A DNA stretch of 64,000 bases from Streptomyces sp. CB02923 (GCF_001905005.1 NZ_LWKZ01000027.1:434001-498000), one strand, 5' to 3'. Counted from the first letter of the stretch, positions 1 through 10,373 are shown. The notes: a model not told the origin generated them from the sequence alone. Translations and numbers: made by a program.

Positions 1-152
1 CGGGCCCGGTCGCCGGGCGGCAGCGCGGCCCACTTCTCCTGTGCCGCGGCGGCCCGGCGGACCGCGGTGTCCACCTCGGCGGGGGTGGTGACGGGGACGA
101 CGGCTTCCTGTTCCTCGGTCACCGGGTTGATGATGCGCAGCTCTTGCAACAC
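1..152 (-). CDS. Aldehyde dehydrogenase, N-terminal fragment (cut by window edge)
   Basis: The first 50 codons of a gene running off the left edge. The product begins LQELRIINPVTEEQEAVVPV and continues with the AAA-rich helix typical of the NAD(P)-dependent aldehyde dehydrogenase N-terminus. Start GTG (complement of 150-152), preceded by GGAAAG about 7 nt upstream. It lies 13 bp downstream of the GlnA4-like ligase and is surely co-transcribed with it. In gamma-glutamylated amine pathways an aldehyde dehydrogenase oxidises the gamma-glutamyl aldehyde, which fits this context (inference). The catalytic Cys and Glu lie outside the window, so substrate class cannot be read. Confidence 0.85.
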   Translation of the reverse strand, partial: MLQELRIINPVTEEQEAVVPVTTPAEVDTAVRRAAAAQEKWAALPPGDRA

Positions 153-165
153 GTCGCAGCTTTCC

Positions 166-1533
166 TTACATGCGCTCGAAGGAGCGGAAGCGCTCCCAGT
201 CCGTGACGGCGGCGTCGTACGCGTCCTGTTCGACGCGGGCCATGTGGAGGTAGTGCTCGACGACCTCGTCGCCGAACGCCTCGCGGGCGATGGGGCTGGC
301 CTCCCACAGGGCGGCGGCCTCGCGCAGGGTGGCGGGCACGTGCTCGGCGTCGCCGGTGTAGGCGTTGCCGGTACACGCCTCGGGGAGTTCCAGCTCGTGC
401 TCTATGCCGTACAGCCCTGCCGCGACCATGGCGGCGACCGCGAGGTACGGGTTGACGTCGCCGCCGGGCAGGCGGTTCTCCAGGCGGTGGCCGTGGCCGT
501 GGCCGATGACGCGCAGGGCGCAGGTGCGGTTGTCCGGGCCCCAGGCGACGGCGGTGGGGGCGAAGGAGCCGGGCCGGAAGCGCTTGTAGGAGTTGATGTT
601 GGGGGCGTAGAAGAGCGTGAAGTCGCGCAGGGCGGCGAGCTGTCCGGCCAGGAAGTGCCGCATGACCGTCGACATGCCGTGCGGGCCGGAGTCGTCGGCC
701 ATCACGGGCTGCCCGGCCTCGTCGCGCAGCGAGAGGTGGATGTGGCAGGAGTTGCCCTCGCGCTCGTCGTACTTGGCCATGAAGGTGAGCGCCATGCCCT
801 CCTGGGCTGCGATCTCCTTGGCGCCGGTCTTGTAGACGGAGTGCTGGTCGCAGGTGGTCAGCGCCTCGTCGTAGCGGAAGGCGATCTCGTGCTGGCCGAG
901 GTTGCACTCCCCCTTGGCGGACTCCACGGTCATTCCGGCGGCGCCCATCTCGTTGCGGATGCGGCGCAGCAGGGGCTCGACGCGGCCGGTGCCGAGGACG
1001 GAGTAGTCGGTGTTGTACTGGTTGGCGGGGGTCATACCGCGGTAGCCGCGGTTCCAGGCGTCCTCGTAGGTGTCCCGGAAGACGATGAACTCCAGTTCGG
1101 TGCCCGCGTAGGCGCTCCAGCCGCGCTCGGCGAGCCGGTCGAGCTGGCGGCGCAGGATCTGCCGGGGGGAGGCGGCGACCGGCGAGCCGTCGTGCCAGGC
1201 GAGGTCGGCGGTGAGCAGGGCGGTTCCGGCGTTCCACGGGGTGCGGCGCAGGGTGGCGGCGTCGCCGTGCATGGCGAAGTCGCCGTAGCCGTGCTCCCAG
1301 GAGGACATCGCGTAGCCCTGCACGGTGTTGACGTCGACGTCCACGGCGAGGAGGTAGTTGCAGCCCTCGGTCCCGTGCTCCAGCACCTCGTCGAGGAAGT
1401 GACGGGCGGCGAACCGCTTGCCGGTGAGCCTGCCTTGCATGTCGGTGAAGGCGAGGACGACAGTGTCGATCTCCCCGGCGTCGACGAGCCTTCTCAGCTC
1501 CTCGACGGAGAGCGGGGGCGTGCGGTCTGCCAC
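166..1533 (-). CDS. glnA4: Glutamine synthetase-like gamma-glutamyl amine ligase (GlnA4-type)
   Basis: A 455-aa GS-I fold protein. The beta-grasp N-terminus carries the FTDMQGRLTGKRF signature, followed by metal/ATP site strings ELEFIVF, ECNLGQHEIAF and NSCHIHLSL, and the glutamate-site region GHGHRLENRLPGGDVNPYLA. Start GTG at 1533 has AAGGAGG 8-9 nt upstream. Such Streptomyces paralogues do not make glutamine but attach glutamate to ethanolamine or polyamines (GlnA4 and GlnA3 respectively). The adjoining ethanolamine-type permease, aldehyde dehydrogenase, FadR regulator and C26 hydrolase favour the ethanolamine/GlnA4 role. GlnA3-like polyamine ligase is the alternative. Divergent from the FadR gene over a 73-bp shared promoter region. 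Confidence 0.82.
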   Translation of the reverse strand: MADRTPPLSVEELRRLVDAGEIDTVVLAFTDMQGRLTGKRFAARHFLDEVLEHGTEGCNYLLAVDVDVNTVQGYAMSSWEHGYGDFAMHGDAATLRRTPWNAGTALLTADLAWHDGSPVAASPRQILRRQLDRLAERGWSAYAGTELEFIVFRDTYEDAWNRGYRGMTPANQYNTDYSVLGTGRVEPLLRRIRNEMGAAGMTVESAKGECNLGQHEIAFRYDEALTTCDQHSVYKTGAKEIAAQEGMALTFMAKYDEREGNSCHIHLSLRDEAGQPVMADDSGPHGMSTVMRHFLAGQLAALRDFTLFYAPNINSYKRFRPGSFAPTAVAWGPDNRTCALRVIGHGHGHRLENRLPGGDVNPYLAVAAMVAAGLYGIEHELELPEACTGNAYTGDAEHVPATLREAAALWEASPIAREAFGDEVVEHYLHMARVEQDAYDAAVTDWERFRSFERM

Positions 1534-1581
1534 GGTGGTGCCTCCTTTCGCTGCATCCGGAGGTCATAAGGTAGGCCCGCG

Positions 1582-1592
1582 AACCATTGGTT
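1582..1592. promoter_or_regulatory. Candidate FadR-family operator between glnA4 and its regulator
   Basis: AACCA-T-TGGTT is a perfect short palindrome in the divergent glnA4/fadR promoter region, 15 nt before the regulator's GTG start. The half GAACCATT recurs at 2446-2453 upstream of the permease. The size and NNGG/CCNN-like symmetry suit GntR/FadR proteins, but binding is inferred only. Confidence 0.35.
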
Positions 1593-1606
1593 GGGAAGGG
1601 GTTCCG

Positions 1607-2386
1607 GTGGACGGTGCGGACAACGGCGTGTCGGGCGCCGCGGCAGGCGGTCCGGTGAAGGGCCCGGCGGACCGGCTGGCGCCCGTGCTGCGGCCGGTAC
1701 GGGCGGGCAACGGGTTCGAGGAGGCACTGGAGCAGATACTCCAGGTCGTCCGGCTCGGCCTGGTCCCCGGCGGCGAACGGCTGCCCGCGGAGCGGGAGTT
1801 GGCGGAGCGGCTGCAGATCAGCCGGGTGACGCTGCGCGAGGTGCTCAAGGTCCTCCAGGACGAGGGTCTGGTGGAGAGCCGGCGCGGCCGGTACGGCGGC
1901 ACGTTCGTCACGCCGCGCCGGGTGACCGCGGGCGAGGACGAGCTGCGGCGCCGCGTCGAGAAGGTCGACGTCGAGGACATCCTGCGGTTCCGCGAGGTGC
2001 TGGAGGTGGGTGCCGCCGGACTGTGCGCCGCGCACGGCCTGGACGGCGCGCGGGCGCGCCGGCTGCGGGAGGCGCTGACGGCCACCCACGACGCGCCGCT
2101 GGCGGAGTACCGGCGGCGGGACACGATGCTGCACCTGACGCTGGCCGAGCTGGCCGGTTCGCCGTCGCTGGCGGCCCAGTACGCCGCGGTGCGGGCGGGC
2201 GTGAACGAACTGCTGGACTGCATCCCGCTGCTGGTACGCAACCTGGAGCACTCGCAGGCGCAGCACACCGCCCTGGTCGAGGCGGTGCTGGAGGGGGACG
2301 CGGACGGCGCGCGGGAGGTGATGCGCGAGCACTGCGCGGGCACGGCTGCGCTGCTGCGGGGGTTCTTGACGGGCCCGCCGTCGTAA
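1607..2386 (+). CDS. FadR-type GntR transcriptional regulator
   Basis: 259 aa. The winged HTH of the GntR family lies at about residues 35-105 (GGERLPAERELAERLQISRV, then LREVLKVLQDEGLVESRRGR), followed by an all-helical FCD ligand domain. GTG at 1607 was chosen because GGGAAGGGG precedes it; the open frame extends further upstream but into the divergent promoter. Position between glnA4 and the permease indicates local control of amine/ethanolamine utilisation, with gamma-glutamylated intermediate or amine as likely effector (inference). Confidence 0.88.
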   Translation: MDGADNGVSGAAAGGPVKGPADRLAPVLRPVRAGNGFEEALEQILQVVRLGLVPGGERLPAERELAERLQISRVTLREVLKVLQDEGLVESRRGRYGGTFVTPRRVTAGEDELRRRVEKVDVEDILRFREVLEVGAAGLCAAHGLDGARARRLREALTATHDAPLAEYRRRDTMLHLTLAELAGSPSLAAQYAAVRAGVNELLDCIPLLVRNLEHSQAQHTALVEAVLEGDADGAREVMREHCAGTAALLRGFLTGPPS

Positions 2387-2501
2387 CCAGTCTTTTACGC
2401 AGGGGGCTTGCGCTCGGCCACACCACGGCGCAAAGGTATGCAGCTGAACCATTACTGCACTTCCCTCCTCACGCACCCCCTCGGCGAGGCAGGAGCGGCT
2501 C

Positions 2502-3968
<1,467 letters not shown>

Positions 3969-4018
3969 CCGGCGGCCCGCAGCAGCCCATCCCCGTACTC
4001 ACACCATCCGGAGGACCC

Positions 4019-4714
4019 GTGCCCACACCCCCGCCCCTCATCGGTGTCACCACCTACGTCGCCGACGACGCCCGCTGGGGCGTCTGGGCCCTGCCCGCCG
4101 CGGTGCTCCCGGCCGGCTACCACCGCCTCGTCCAGCGCTGCGGCGGCCTCGCCGCGCTGCTGCCGCCCGGCGACCCCGGCACCGCGGCCGCGGCCGTCGC
4201 CCGGCTGGACGGCCTGGTGATCGCGGGCGGCCCGGACGTGGAGCCCGTACGGTACGGGGCCGACGCCGACCCCCGCACCGGTCCCCCGGCGCGCGACCGG
4301 GACGCCTGGGAGCTGGCGCTGATCGCGGCCGCGCTGGAGGCGCGCGTACCGCTGCTCGGCATCTGCCGGGGCATGGAGCTGCTGAACGTCGCCCTCGGCG
4401 GCACGCTCGTCCAGCACATCGACGGGCACGCGGGGCCCGTCGGCGTCTTCGGCCGCCACGACGTCAAGCCGGTGCCGGACACCCTGCTGGGCGGCATCCT
4501 GCCGGAGGCGGTGTCCGTGCCGACGTACCACCACCAGGCCGTGGACCGGCTCGGCAGCGGCCTGCTCCCTTCGGCGTACGCGGCGGACGGCACGGTCGAG
4601 GCCCTGGAGCTGCCCGGCGCCGGGCACTTCGTGCTGTCCGTGCAGTGGCATCCGGAGGCCGGGGACGACACCCGGGTGATGGACGCTCTGGTGGGAGCCG
4701 CGGGCGGTTCCTGA
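4019..4714 (+). CDS. Gamma-glutamyl hydrolase, peptidase C26 (PuuD-like)
   Basis: 231-aa class I glutamine amidotransferase-fold hydrolase. The nucleophile elbow LLGICRGMELLNV places Cys116, and VQWHPEAG gives His211 and Glu213 of the triad. GTG at 4019 is preceded by GGAGGA. This family removes gamma-linked glutamate (for example gamma-glutamyl-GABA hydrolase of the Puu pathway), the closing step after ligase and oxidation. It follows the permease by 50 bp, probably one operon. Confidence 0.87.
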   Translation: MPTPPPLIGVTTYVADDARWGVWALPAAVLPAGYHRLVQRCGGLAALLPPGDPGTAAAAVARLDGLVIAGGPDVEPVRYGADADPRTGPPARDRDAWELALIAAALEARVPLLGICRGMELLNVALGGTLVQHIDGHAGPVGVFGRHDVKPVPDTLLGGILPEAVSVPTYHHQAVDRLGSGLLPSAYAADGTVEALELPGAGHFVLSVQWHPEAGDDTRVMDALVGAAGGS

Positions 4715-4735
4715 GACGGCCGCACGGCCACCTGG

Positions 4736-5683
4736 TCACGGCAGGGCCCGGGTCAGCCCCAGCAGGTGGCGGGCCGGGCCCGCCGGCCGCTGCCCGGACG
4801 GCCAGACGGCCCGCAGATCGCGGCCGAAGCCCAGGCCGAGCACGGGGACCTCGACCAGCCGCCGCGCCGCCAGTTCCTCCCGTACGGCCAGTTCGCTCAG
4901 CACCGACGGCCCGGCGCCGCTCACCGCCGCTGCCTTGACCGCCGTCGTGGAGGCCAGCTCCAGCAGCGGCGCCGCGAGTCCGCCGTTCCCGGCCAGGGCC
5001 GCGTCCAGGACCTGCCGGGTGCCGGAGCCGCGTTCGCGCAGGATCAGCGGGGTCGCGGCCAGCTCGGCCACCGTCAGGTCCGTACGGCGCCGGGCCCAGG
5101 GGTGGGCGGGCGCGGCGACCACCACCAGCCGGTCGTGGCCGATGACCGCGCCGTCCAGCCCGGCGGGTATGTCCAGCCCCTCCACGAACCCGAGGTCGGC
5201 CTCGCCCGCGAGGAGCCGTTCGGCGACCGCGGCGGAGTTCCCGGCCAGCAGGGACACCGCGGTGTCCGGGCGCTGCGCGCGCAGGGCGATGAGCCAGCCG
5301 GGCAGCAGGTACTCGGCGATGGTCATGCTGGCGGCCACCCGCAGCCGCGAGTCCCGGCGCCCCCGCAGCGCCTGCGCGCCCGCGTCGAACGCCTCGGCCG
5401 CCTCCACCACCCGCCGCGCCCAGTCCGTGACCAGCGCCCCCGCGTCCGTCAGGCGCGAACCGCGCGGCGAGCGCTCGACGAGGGCCACGCCCAGCTGCTG
5501 TTCCATGGAGCGGATGCGGCTGCTGGCGGCGGGCTGGCTGATGCCCCGCTCGCGGGCGGCCCGCCCGAGGCTGCCGAGCCGGGCGACGGCGAGCAGCAGT
5601 TCCAGCGCGCCGAGGTCCGGTACGCGGTGCGAGAGCGGGGTCGCGGGGCCCGCGGCGGGGCGTTCGTCGTGCACGCTGGTCAT
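4736..5683 (-). CDS. LysR-family transcriptional regulator
   Basis: 315 aa. The N-terminal winged HTH at about residues 22-85 contains LGSLGRAARERGISQPAASS, followed by a periplasmic-binding-protein-like effector domain (LILRERGSGTR is typical of the CbbR/CysL type). ATG at 5683. It is divergent from the TDT transporter with 70 bp between starts, which implies control of that gene. It converges with the C26 hydrolase, leaving 21 bp between stops. Confidence 0.9.
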   Translation of the reverse strand: MTSVHDERPAAGPATPLSHRVPDLGALELLLAVARLGSLGRAARERGISQPAASSRIRSMEQQLGVALVERSPRGSRLTDAGALVTDWARRVVEAAEAFDAGAQALRGRRDSRLRVAASMTIAEYLLPGWLIALRAQRPDTAVSLLAGNSAAVAERLLAGEADLGFVEGLDIPAGLDGAVIGHDRLVVVAAPAHPWARRRTDLTVAELAATPLILRERGSGTRQVLDAALAGNGGLAAPLLELASTTAVKAAAVSGAGPSVLSELAVREELAARRLVEVPVLGLGFGRDLRAVWPSGQRPAGPARHLLGLTRALP

Positions 5684-5753
5684 AACCCCACCTTATGTCC
5701 TCATAGACACGAGGGTCCTGGTGGGCGGGGGTGCGCGGCACGACCCTGGAGGC

Positions 5754-6968
5754 ATGGCAACCCTGACGCAGTCCCCCGCGCGCACCGGCCCCCGCTCCCC
5801 CGCCCGCTCCTCCGGCGCGCCGCCCGCCCTGCGTCACCTCGGTCCCAACTGGTACGCCGCCGTCATGGGCACGGCCATCGTCGCCAACGCCGGCGCGACC
5901 CTGCCGCTGCGCTCCGCGGGCCTGCGCGGCGCGTACGTCGCCGTCTGGGCGCTCTCCGGCGTCCTGCTGCTGGTCCTGCTGGCCGCCCGTACCGTCCACT
6001 GGGCCCGCCACGCCGACCAGGCGCGACGCCACCTGCTGGACCCGGCGGTGGCGCCGTTCTACGGCTGTCTGGCGATGGCGCTGCTGGCGGTCGGCGGCGG
6101 GACGCTCGCCGTCGGCTCCGACGTGCTCGGCGAGCGGGCCGCCGTCGCCGCCGACGCCGTGCTGTGGTGCGCCGGTACGGCGACCGGGCTCGCGGCGGCC
6201 GCGGCGGTGCCGTACCTGATGGTGGCGCGGCACCGGATCGAGGCCGGTACCGCGTCCCCGGTGTGGCTCCTGCCGCTGGTCGCGCCGATGGTCTCGGCGG
6301 CGCTCGGTCCGGCCCTGGTGCCGCATCTGCCCGCGGGCCAGTGGCAGGAGGCGATGGTGCTCGCCTGCTACGCGCTGTTCGGGATGTCGCTGCTGGCCAC
6401 GCTGCTGGTGCTGCCGCTGGTGCTGGCCCGGCTGATCCACCACGGTCCGCTGCCGCTCGCGCTGACCCCGACGCTGTTCCTCGTCCTCGGTCCGCTCGGC
6501 CAGTCCACGACCGCGGTCAACAACCTCGCCGACGCCGCGCCGGGCGCGGTCGGCGCCGGGTACGCGCGGGCGATGAGCGGCTTCGCGCTGCTGTACGGCG
6601 TGCCGGTGATGGGCTTCGCGCTGCTGTGGCTGGCGCTGGCGACGGCGCTGGTCGTACGGGCCTTCCGGCGCGGGATGACGTTCTCGATGACCTGGTGGGG
6701 GTTCACCTTCCCGGTCGGTACGTGCGTGACGGGCGCGGCGGGCCTGGCGCGGCACACGGGGCTGACGGCGTTCACCTGGCTCGCGGTGGGGCTGTTCGCG
6801 GTCCTGGTGGCGGCCTGGCTGGTGGCCGGGGTCCGTACCGCGCTGGGGCTGGCGCGCGGTCGGCTGCTGATGCCGCCGCCGGCCACTCCGGCCCCGGCCC
6901 CGGCCCCGGCTTCCGCTCCGGCTCCGGCTTCCGCTCCGCTCAGCGGGCCGCGTCCAGCGCGGCCCTGA
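5754..6968 (+). CDS. TDT/TehA-family transporter (SLAC1-like, possible sulfite/dicarboxylate exporter)
   Basis: 404 aa with about 10 transmembrane spans. LGPNWYAAVMGTAIVANAGA near residue 30 is the family's first-helix signature, and NNLADAA plus TWWGFTFPVGT are conserved later spans. ATG at 5754 has GGAGG immediately upstream. The C-terminus is an Ala-Pro repeat tail (PAPAPAPASAPAPASAPLSG). Divergent LysR regulators are common for sulfite-exporter members, so sulfite efflux is possible but unproven. The last 29 bp overlap the convergent downstream gene. Confidence 0.82.
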   Translation: MATLTQSPARTGPRSPARSSGAPPALRHLGPNWYAAVMGTAIVANAGATLPLRSAGLRGAYVAVWALSGVLLLVLLAARTVHWARHADQARRHLLDPAVAPFYGCLAMALLAVGGGTLAVGSDVLGERAAVAADAVLWCAGTATGLAAAAAVPYLMVARHRIEAGTASPVWLLPLVAPMVSAALGPALVPHLPAGQWQEAMVLACYALFGMSLLATLLVLPLVLARLIHHGPLPLALTPTLFLVLGPLGQSTTAVNNLADAAPGAVGAGYARAMSGFALLYGVPVMGFALLWLALATALVVRAFRRGMTFSMTWWGFTFPVGTCVTGAAGLARHTGLTAFTWLAVGLFAVLVAAWLVAGVRTALGLARGRLLMPPPATPAPAPAPASAPAPASAPLSGPRPARP

Positions 6969-7683
6969 GCACCCCCGGCGCCTCGGCCAACGACGGCCCG
7001 TACCACGTCAGATGACGCCCGCTGACCAGCGCGGACGGCAGCCCCGGAAAGGCTTCGGGGCCGTCGTCCGCGGTGAAGCGGTACGGCTCGTCCGGCAGCA
7101 CCACCAGCTCGGCGCCGCGCGCGTTCAGCTCCCCGACCGGGACGCGCGGGTACCGGTCGGCGTGGTCCGCGTACAGATTGGCCACGCCCAGCCGGGCGAG
7201 CAGATCGCCCGCGAACGTGTCCCGGCCCAGCACCATCCAGGGCCGCCGCCAGATCGGCACCACCGCGCCGCGCGCGTCCGCCGCCCCGGCCCGCAGGTCC
7301 CGCCAGGCGTCCGCCGCGTCGTCCAGCCAGCCGGGCCTGGGCAGCCCGCAGCCGCGCACCAGGACCCGGTCCAGTTCGCGCAGCGCCTGGTCCAGGTCCC
7401 GGATCTCGGTGACCAGGACGTCCAGTCCGGCGGCCCGCAGCGCGCCGAGGTCCGGCGCCCGGTTCTCCTCCTCGTTGGCCAGCACGAGGTCGGGCGCGAG
7501 GGCCGCGATCCGGGCGGTGTCCGGGTTCTTGGTGCCGCCGACGCGCGGCACGTCCAGTCCGGCGGGGTGGCTGCACCAGTCGGTGGCGCCGACGAGCAGT
7601 TCGGGCGCGGTGGCGGCCACGGCCTCGGTGAGCGAGGGCACGAGGGAGACCACGCGCGGGGTGCTGCGGTGACCGGTCGTCAT
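6940..7683 (-). CDS. Helical-backbone metal receptor (BtuF-like), apparently cytoplasmic
   Basis: 247 aa. VVSLVPSLTEAVAA opens the protein, followed by GATDWCSHP, PDLVLANEEEN and a C-terminal domain, matching BtuF/cobalamin-type class III binding proteins. No signal peptide or lipobox precedes the domain, and no permease or ATPase is adjacent, so it is probably not an ABC-transporter binding lipoprotein. ATG at 7683 preferred (GTGGGG upstream); TTG at 7704 is an alternative. Its 3' end overlaps the transporter's 3' end by 29 bp in convergent orientation. Confidence 0.75.
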   Translation of the reverse strand: MTTGHRSTPRVVSLVPSLTEAVAATAPELLVGATDWCSHPAGLDVPRVGGTKNPDTARIAALAPDLVLANEEENRAPDLGALRAAGLDVLVTEIRDLDQALRELDRVLVRGCGLPRPGWLDDAADAWRDLRAGAADARGAVVPIWRRPWMVLGRDTFAGDLLARLGVANLYADHADRYPRVPVGELNARGAELVVLPDEPYRFTADDGPEAFPGLPSALVSGRHLTWYGPSLAEAPGVLRAALDAAR

Positions 7684-7721
7684 CGCCCCACCGTACGCGG
7701 GCAACGCGGGGCCCGATGCGA

Positions 7722-7761
7722 AAAGCCCTGCCCCCGGCCGGACGGCCGGGGGCAGGGCTCG
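7722..7761 (-). terminator. Hairpin terminator after the OpuA permease gene
   Basis: AGCCCTGCCCCCGGCC and GGCCGGGGGCAGGGCT form a 16-bp perfect stem with an 8-nt loop, just beyond the permease stop. Confidence 0.7.
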
Positions 7762-7775
7762 GGGCGCTCAGCGCC

Positions 7776-10373
7776 TCACTTCACGGGCGCCATCTTGTCG
7801 ACGATGCCCGGGTGGGCGTCGATCCACTTCTCGACGCCGTCGTTCTCGTGGCCCTTGCCGGCGTCCTGGATGTCCTTCTCCAGGCTGCCCAGCTCGTCGG
7901 GGGTCATCTTCCAGTTCTTCAGCCAGCCGTTGAACTCCGGGAACTTCTCCGGGAAGCTCTTGTGGCCCAGCGACTTGATCTGGTTGTTGTCGCCCCAGGT
8001 GTGCTTCGGGTCGGCGAGCTTGGTCAGGTCGTACTTGCTGTACGCCCAGTGCGGCGACCAGAGCACGACGGCGACCGGCTCCTTCTTGGCGTAGGCGCGG
8101 TCCAGCTCGGCCAGCATGGAGCTGGTGCCGGCCTCGGTGACCTGGAAGTCCTGGAGGCCGTACGCGGGTGCGACGGTGCTCTTCAGGCGCTTCATCTCAC
8201 CGGTGCCCGGCTCGATCCCGATGATCTTGCCCTTGAACTCGTCCTGGTGCTCGCGCAGGTCGTCCAGCGTCTTGACGCCCTTGACGTAGGACGGCACCGC
8301 GATCTCCAGCGACGTCTTGTCGTACCACGCGCCGATATCGACGAGATCGTTCTTGTACTGGTCCCAGTACTGCTTCTGCGCGACCGGCAGCCAGCCGTCG
8401 AACTCGACGTCGATCTGCCCGCTGGACAGGCCGGTCCACATCGGGCCGACGTCCAGGTTGCGGATGTTCGGCTTGTAGCCGCGCTTCTCCAGGACGTTCT
8501 TCCACAGGTACGTGGTGGCGATGCCCTCGTCCCACGCCGGGTAGCCGATGTTCGGCGCCGCACCGGCGTCCTTGCCCTTGGCGTACGAGGCGTTCGCCGA
8601 CGGGGCGAGCTTGTCGACCAGGCCCGGGTTCTTCTTCAGCCAGGTGCGCACGCCGTCCTGCTCGTGGCCCTCGCCGGCGCTCTTGACGTCGTTCTCCAGG
8701 CTGGTGAGCTGCTTCTCGTCCAGGTGGAAGTTCTTCATCCACTTGGCGACCTCGGGCTCGTCCTTGGCGAAGCCCTTGCGGCCGAGCAGGTGCAGGCTGT
8801 CACCGGAGCCGAAGGAGCCCTTGGTGTCCTTGAGCTTGGTCAGGCCGTACTTGTCGTACGCCCAGTGCGGCGACCACAGCGTGACGGCGATCGGCTTCTT
8901 CGCCGCGTACGCGCGGTCCAGCTCGGTGAGCATGGAGGCGGTGCTGGACTCGGCGACCTTGTACTCGCCCTCCAGGCCGTAGTCCTTGAGGACCTTGTCC
9001 TTGAGGATCTTCATCTCGCCGGCGCCCGGCTCGATGCCGGTGATCTTGCCGCCGAACTCCCCGGCCCTGCCCTTGAGGTCGTCGAGGGTCTTGACGTCCT
9101 TCATGTACGACGGGACCGCGATCTCCAGCGACGTCTTGTCGTACCAGGCGCCGAGGTCCTCCAGCTTGTCCTTGTACTTCTTGTAGTACTCGGCGTGCGT
9201 GGTGGGCAGCCAGGCGTTGGTCTGCACGTCGATGTCGCCGCGGGCCTGCCCGGTGAACAGCGCGCCGGCCTCCAGGGCCTGCGCCTTCGGCTTGAAGCCG
9301 CGCTGTTCGAGGATTTCCTTCCACAGGTACGTGGTGGACTTGCCCTCGTCCCAGTTGACGTACCCGAGGGTGATCGGGCGGCCGCCGCCGTCGGTCTTCG
9401 CGCCTTCCTTGCCGAAGACGTTCAGACCGCCCGCGACCAGCGCGAGGACGACCACGCCGACCATCGCGACGGAGGTACCGGGCTTCCAGTACAGGAACTT
9501 CAGACCGCCCAGCGCCGCCTGCGCCTTGGCCAGCGCGCGGCGGCCCAGCGGCGAGACCCGCTCGTTGAGGGCGCCGGTCATCCGGTCCAGGTACATGGCG
9601 AGGATGACGACGGCGAGACCGGCCTCGAAGCCCAGGGCCACGTTCACGGAGCTGACCGCGTTGTAGACGGACGAGCCGAGCCCCTCGGCGCCGACCATGC
9701 CGGCGATGACGACCATGGACAGCGCCAGCATGATGACCTGGTTGATACCGGCCATGATCGTGGGCAGCGCCAGCGGCAGCTGCACGCGGAAGAGGGTGCG
9801 GCGCGGGTGGGTGCCGAACGCCTCCGCCGCCTCGACCAGCTCGCCGTCGACCTGGCGGATGCCCAGCTCGGTCATGCGGACGGCGGGCGGCATGGAGAAG
9901 ATGACGGTCGCCACCATGCCGGGCATCACGCCGATGCCGAAGAAGAGGATGCCGGGGATCAGGTAGACCATCGCGGGCATCGTCTGCATCAGGTCCAGGA
10001 CCGGGCGCAGCACACCGCTGACGACGCGGTTGCGGGCCGCCCAGATGCCGAGCGGCACCGCCACGACGATGGTGATGATGCAGGCCACCAGCACCAGCGA
10101 CAGGGACTGCATGGTGGCTTCCCACTGCTGGATCGAGTCGATCAGCGCGAAGCCCACGAAGGTGGCGACCGCGGCCGGCAGACCGCGCAGCCACCAGGCG
10201 AGCACCGCGAAGATGCCCATCAGCAGGAACGGCTGCGGGGCGGTGAGGACCGCCTCGATGCCGTTGTACATGGCCGTCAGGACGTGGGAGACGAAGTCGA
10301 AGAGCCACGTGAGGTGGTGGCGCAGCCATTCGACACAGGTGTTGGCCCAGGAGCCGACATCGATCCTAGGCAT
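7776..10373 (-). CDS. opuAB: Glycine betaine/proline ABC permease fused to two tandem substrate-binding domains (OpuAB-AC-AC)
   Basis: 865 aa. Residues about 45-265 form the ProW-type permease with the EAA loop (EAAEAFGTHPRRTLFRVQLP, about 181-200). A further membrane anchor at 301-320 leads to the first OpuAC-type domain (about 332-592: WDEG at 341, LWSPHWAYDKY at 499-509), and a second follows (about 606-862: WDEG at 614, LWSPHWAYSKY at 771-781). The tryptophans are placed as in quaternary-amine binding boxes. Two domains per chain would give four per dimeric transporter, an arrangement described for actinobacterial OpuA. ATG at 10373 overlaps the ATPase stop by 8 nt, so the two are translationally coupled. 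Role: osmoprotectant uptake. Confidence 0.92.
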   Translation of the reverse strand: MPRIDVGSWANTCVEWLRHHLTWLFDFVSHVLTAMYNGIEAVLTAPQPFLLMGIFAVLAWWLRGLPAAVATFVGFALIDSIQQWEATMQSLSLVLVACIITIVVAVPLGIWAARNRVVSGVLRPVLDLMQTMPAMVYLIPGILFFGIGVMPGMVATVIFSMPPAVRMTELGIRQVDGELVEAAEAFGTHPRRTLFRVQLPLALPTIMAGINQVIMLALSMVVIAGMVGAEGLGSSVYNAVSSVNVALGFEAGLAVVILAMYLDRMTGALNERVSPLGRRALAKAQAALGGLKFLYWKPGTSVAMVGVVVLALVAGGLNVFGKEGAKTDGGGRPITLGYVNWDEGKSTTYLWKEILEQRGFKPKAQALEAGALFTGQARGDIDVQTNAWLPTTHAEYYKKYKDKLEDLGAWYDKTSLEIAVPSYMKDVKTLDDLKGRAGEFGGKITGIEPGAGEMKILKDKVLKDYGLEGEYKVAESSTASMLTELDRAYAAKKPIAVTLWSPHWAYDKYGLTKLKDTKGSFGSGDSLHLLGRKGFAKDEPEVAKWMKNFHLDEKQLTSLENDVKSAGEGHEQDGVRTWLKKNPGLVDKLAPSANASYAKGKDAGAAPNIGYPAWDEGIATTYLWKNVLEKRGYKPNIRNLDVGPMWTGLSSGQIDVEFDGWLPVAQKQYWDQYKNDLVDIGAWYDKTSLEIAVPSYVKGVKTLDDLREHQDEFKGKIIGIEPGTGEMKRLKSTVAPAYGLQDFQVTEAGTSSMLAELDRAYAKKEPVAVVLWSPHWAYSKYDLTKLADPKHTWGDNNQIKSLGHKSFPEKFPEFNGWLKNWKMTPDELGSLEKDIQDAGKGHENDGVEKWIDAHPGIVDKMAPVK

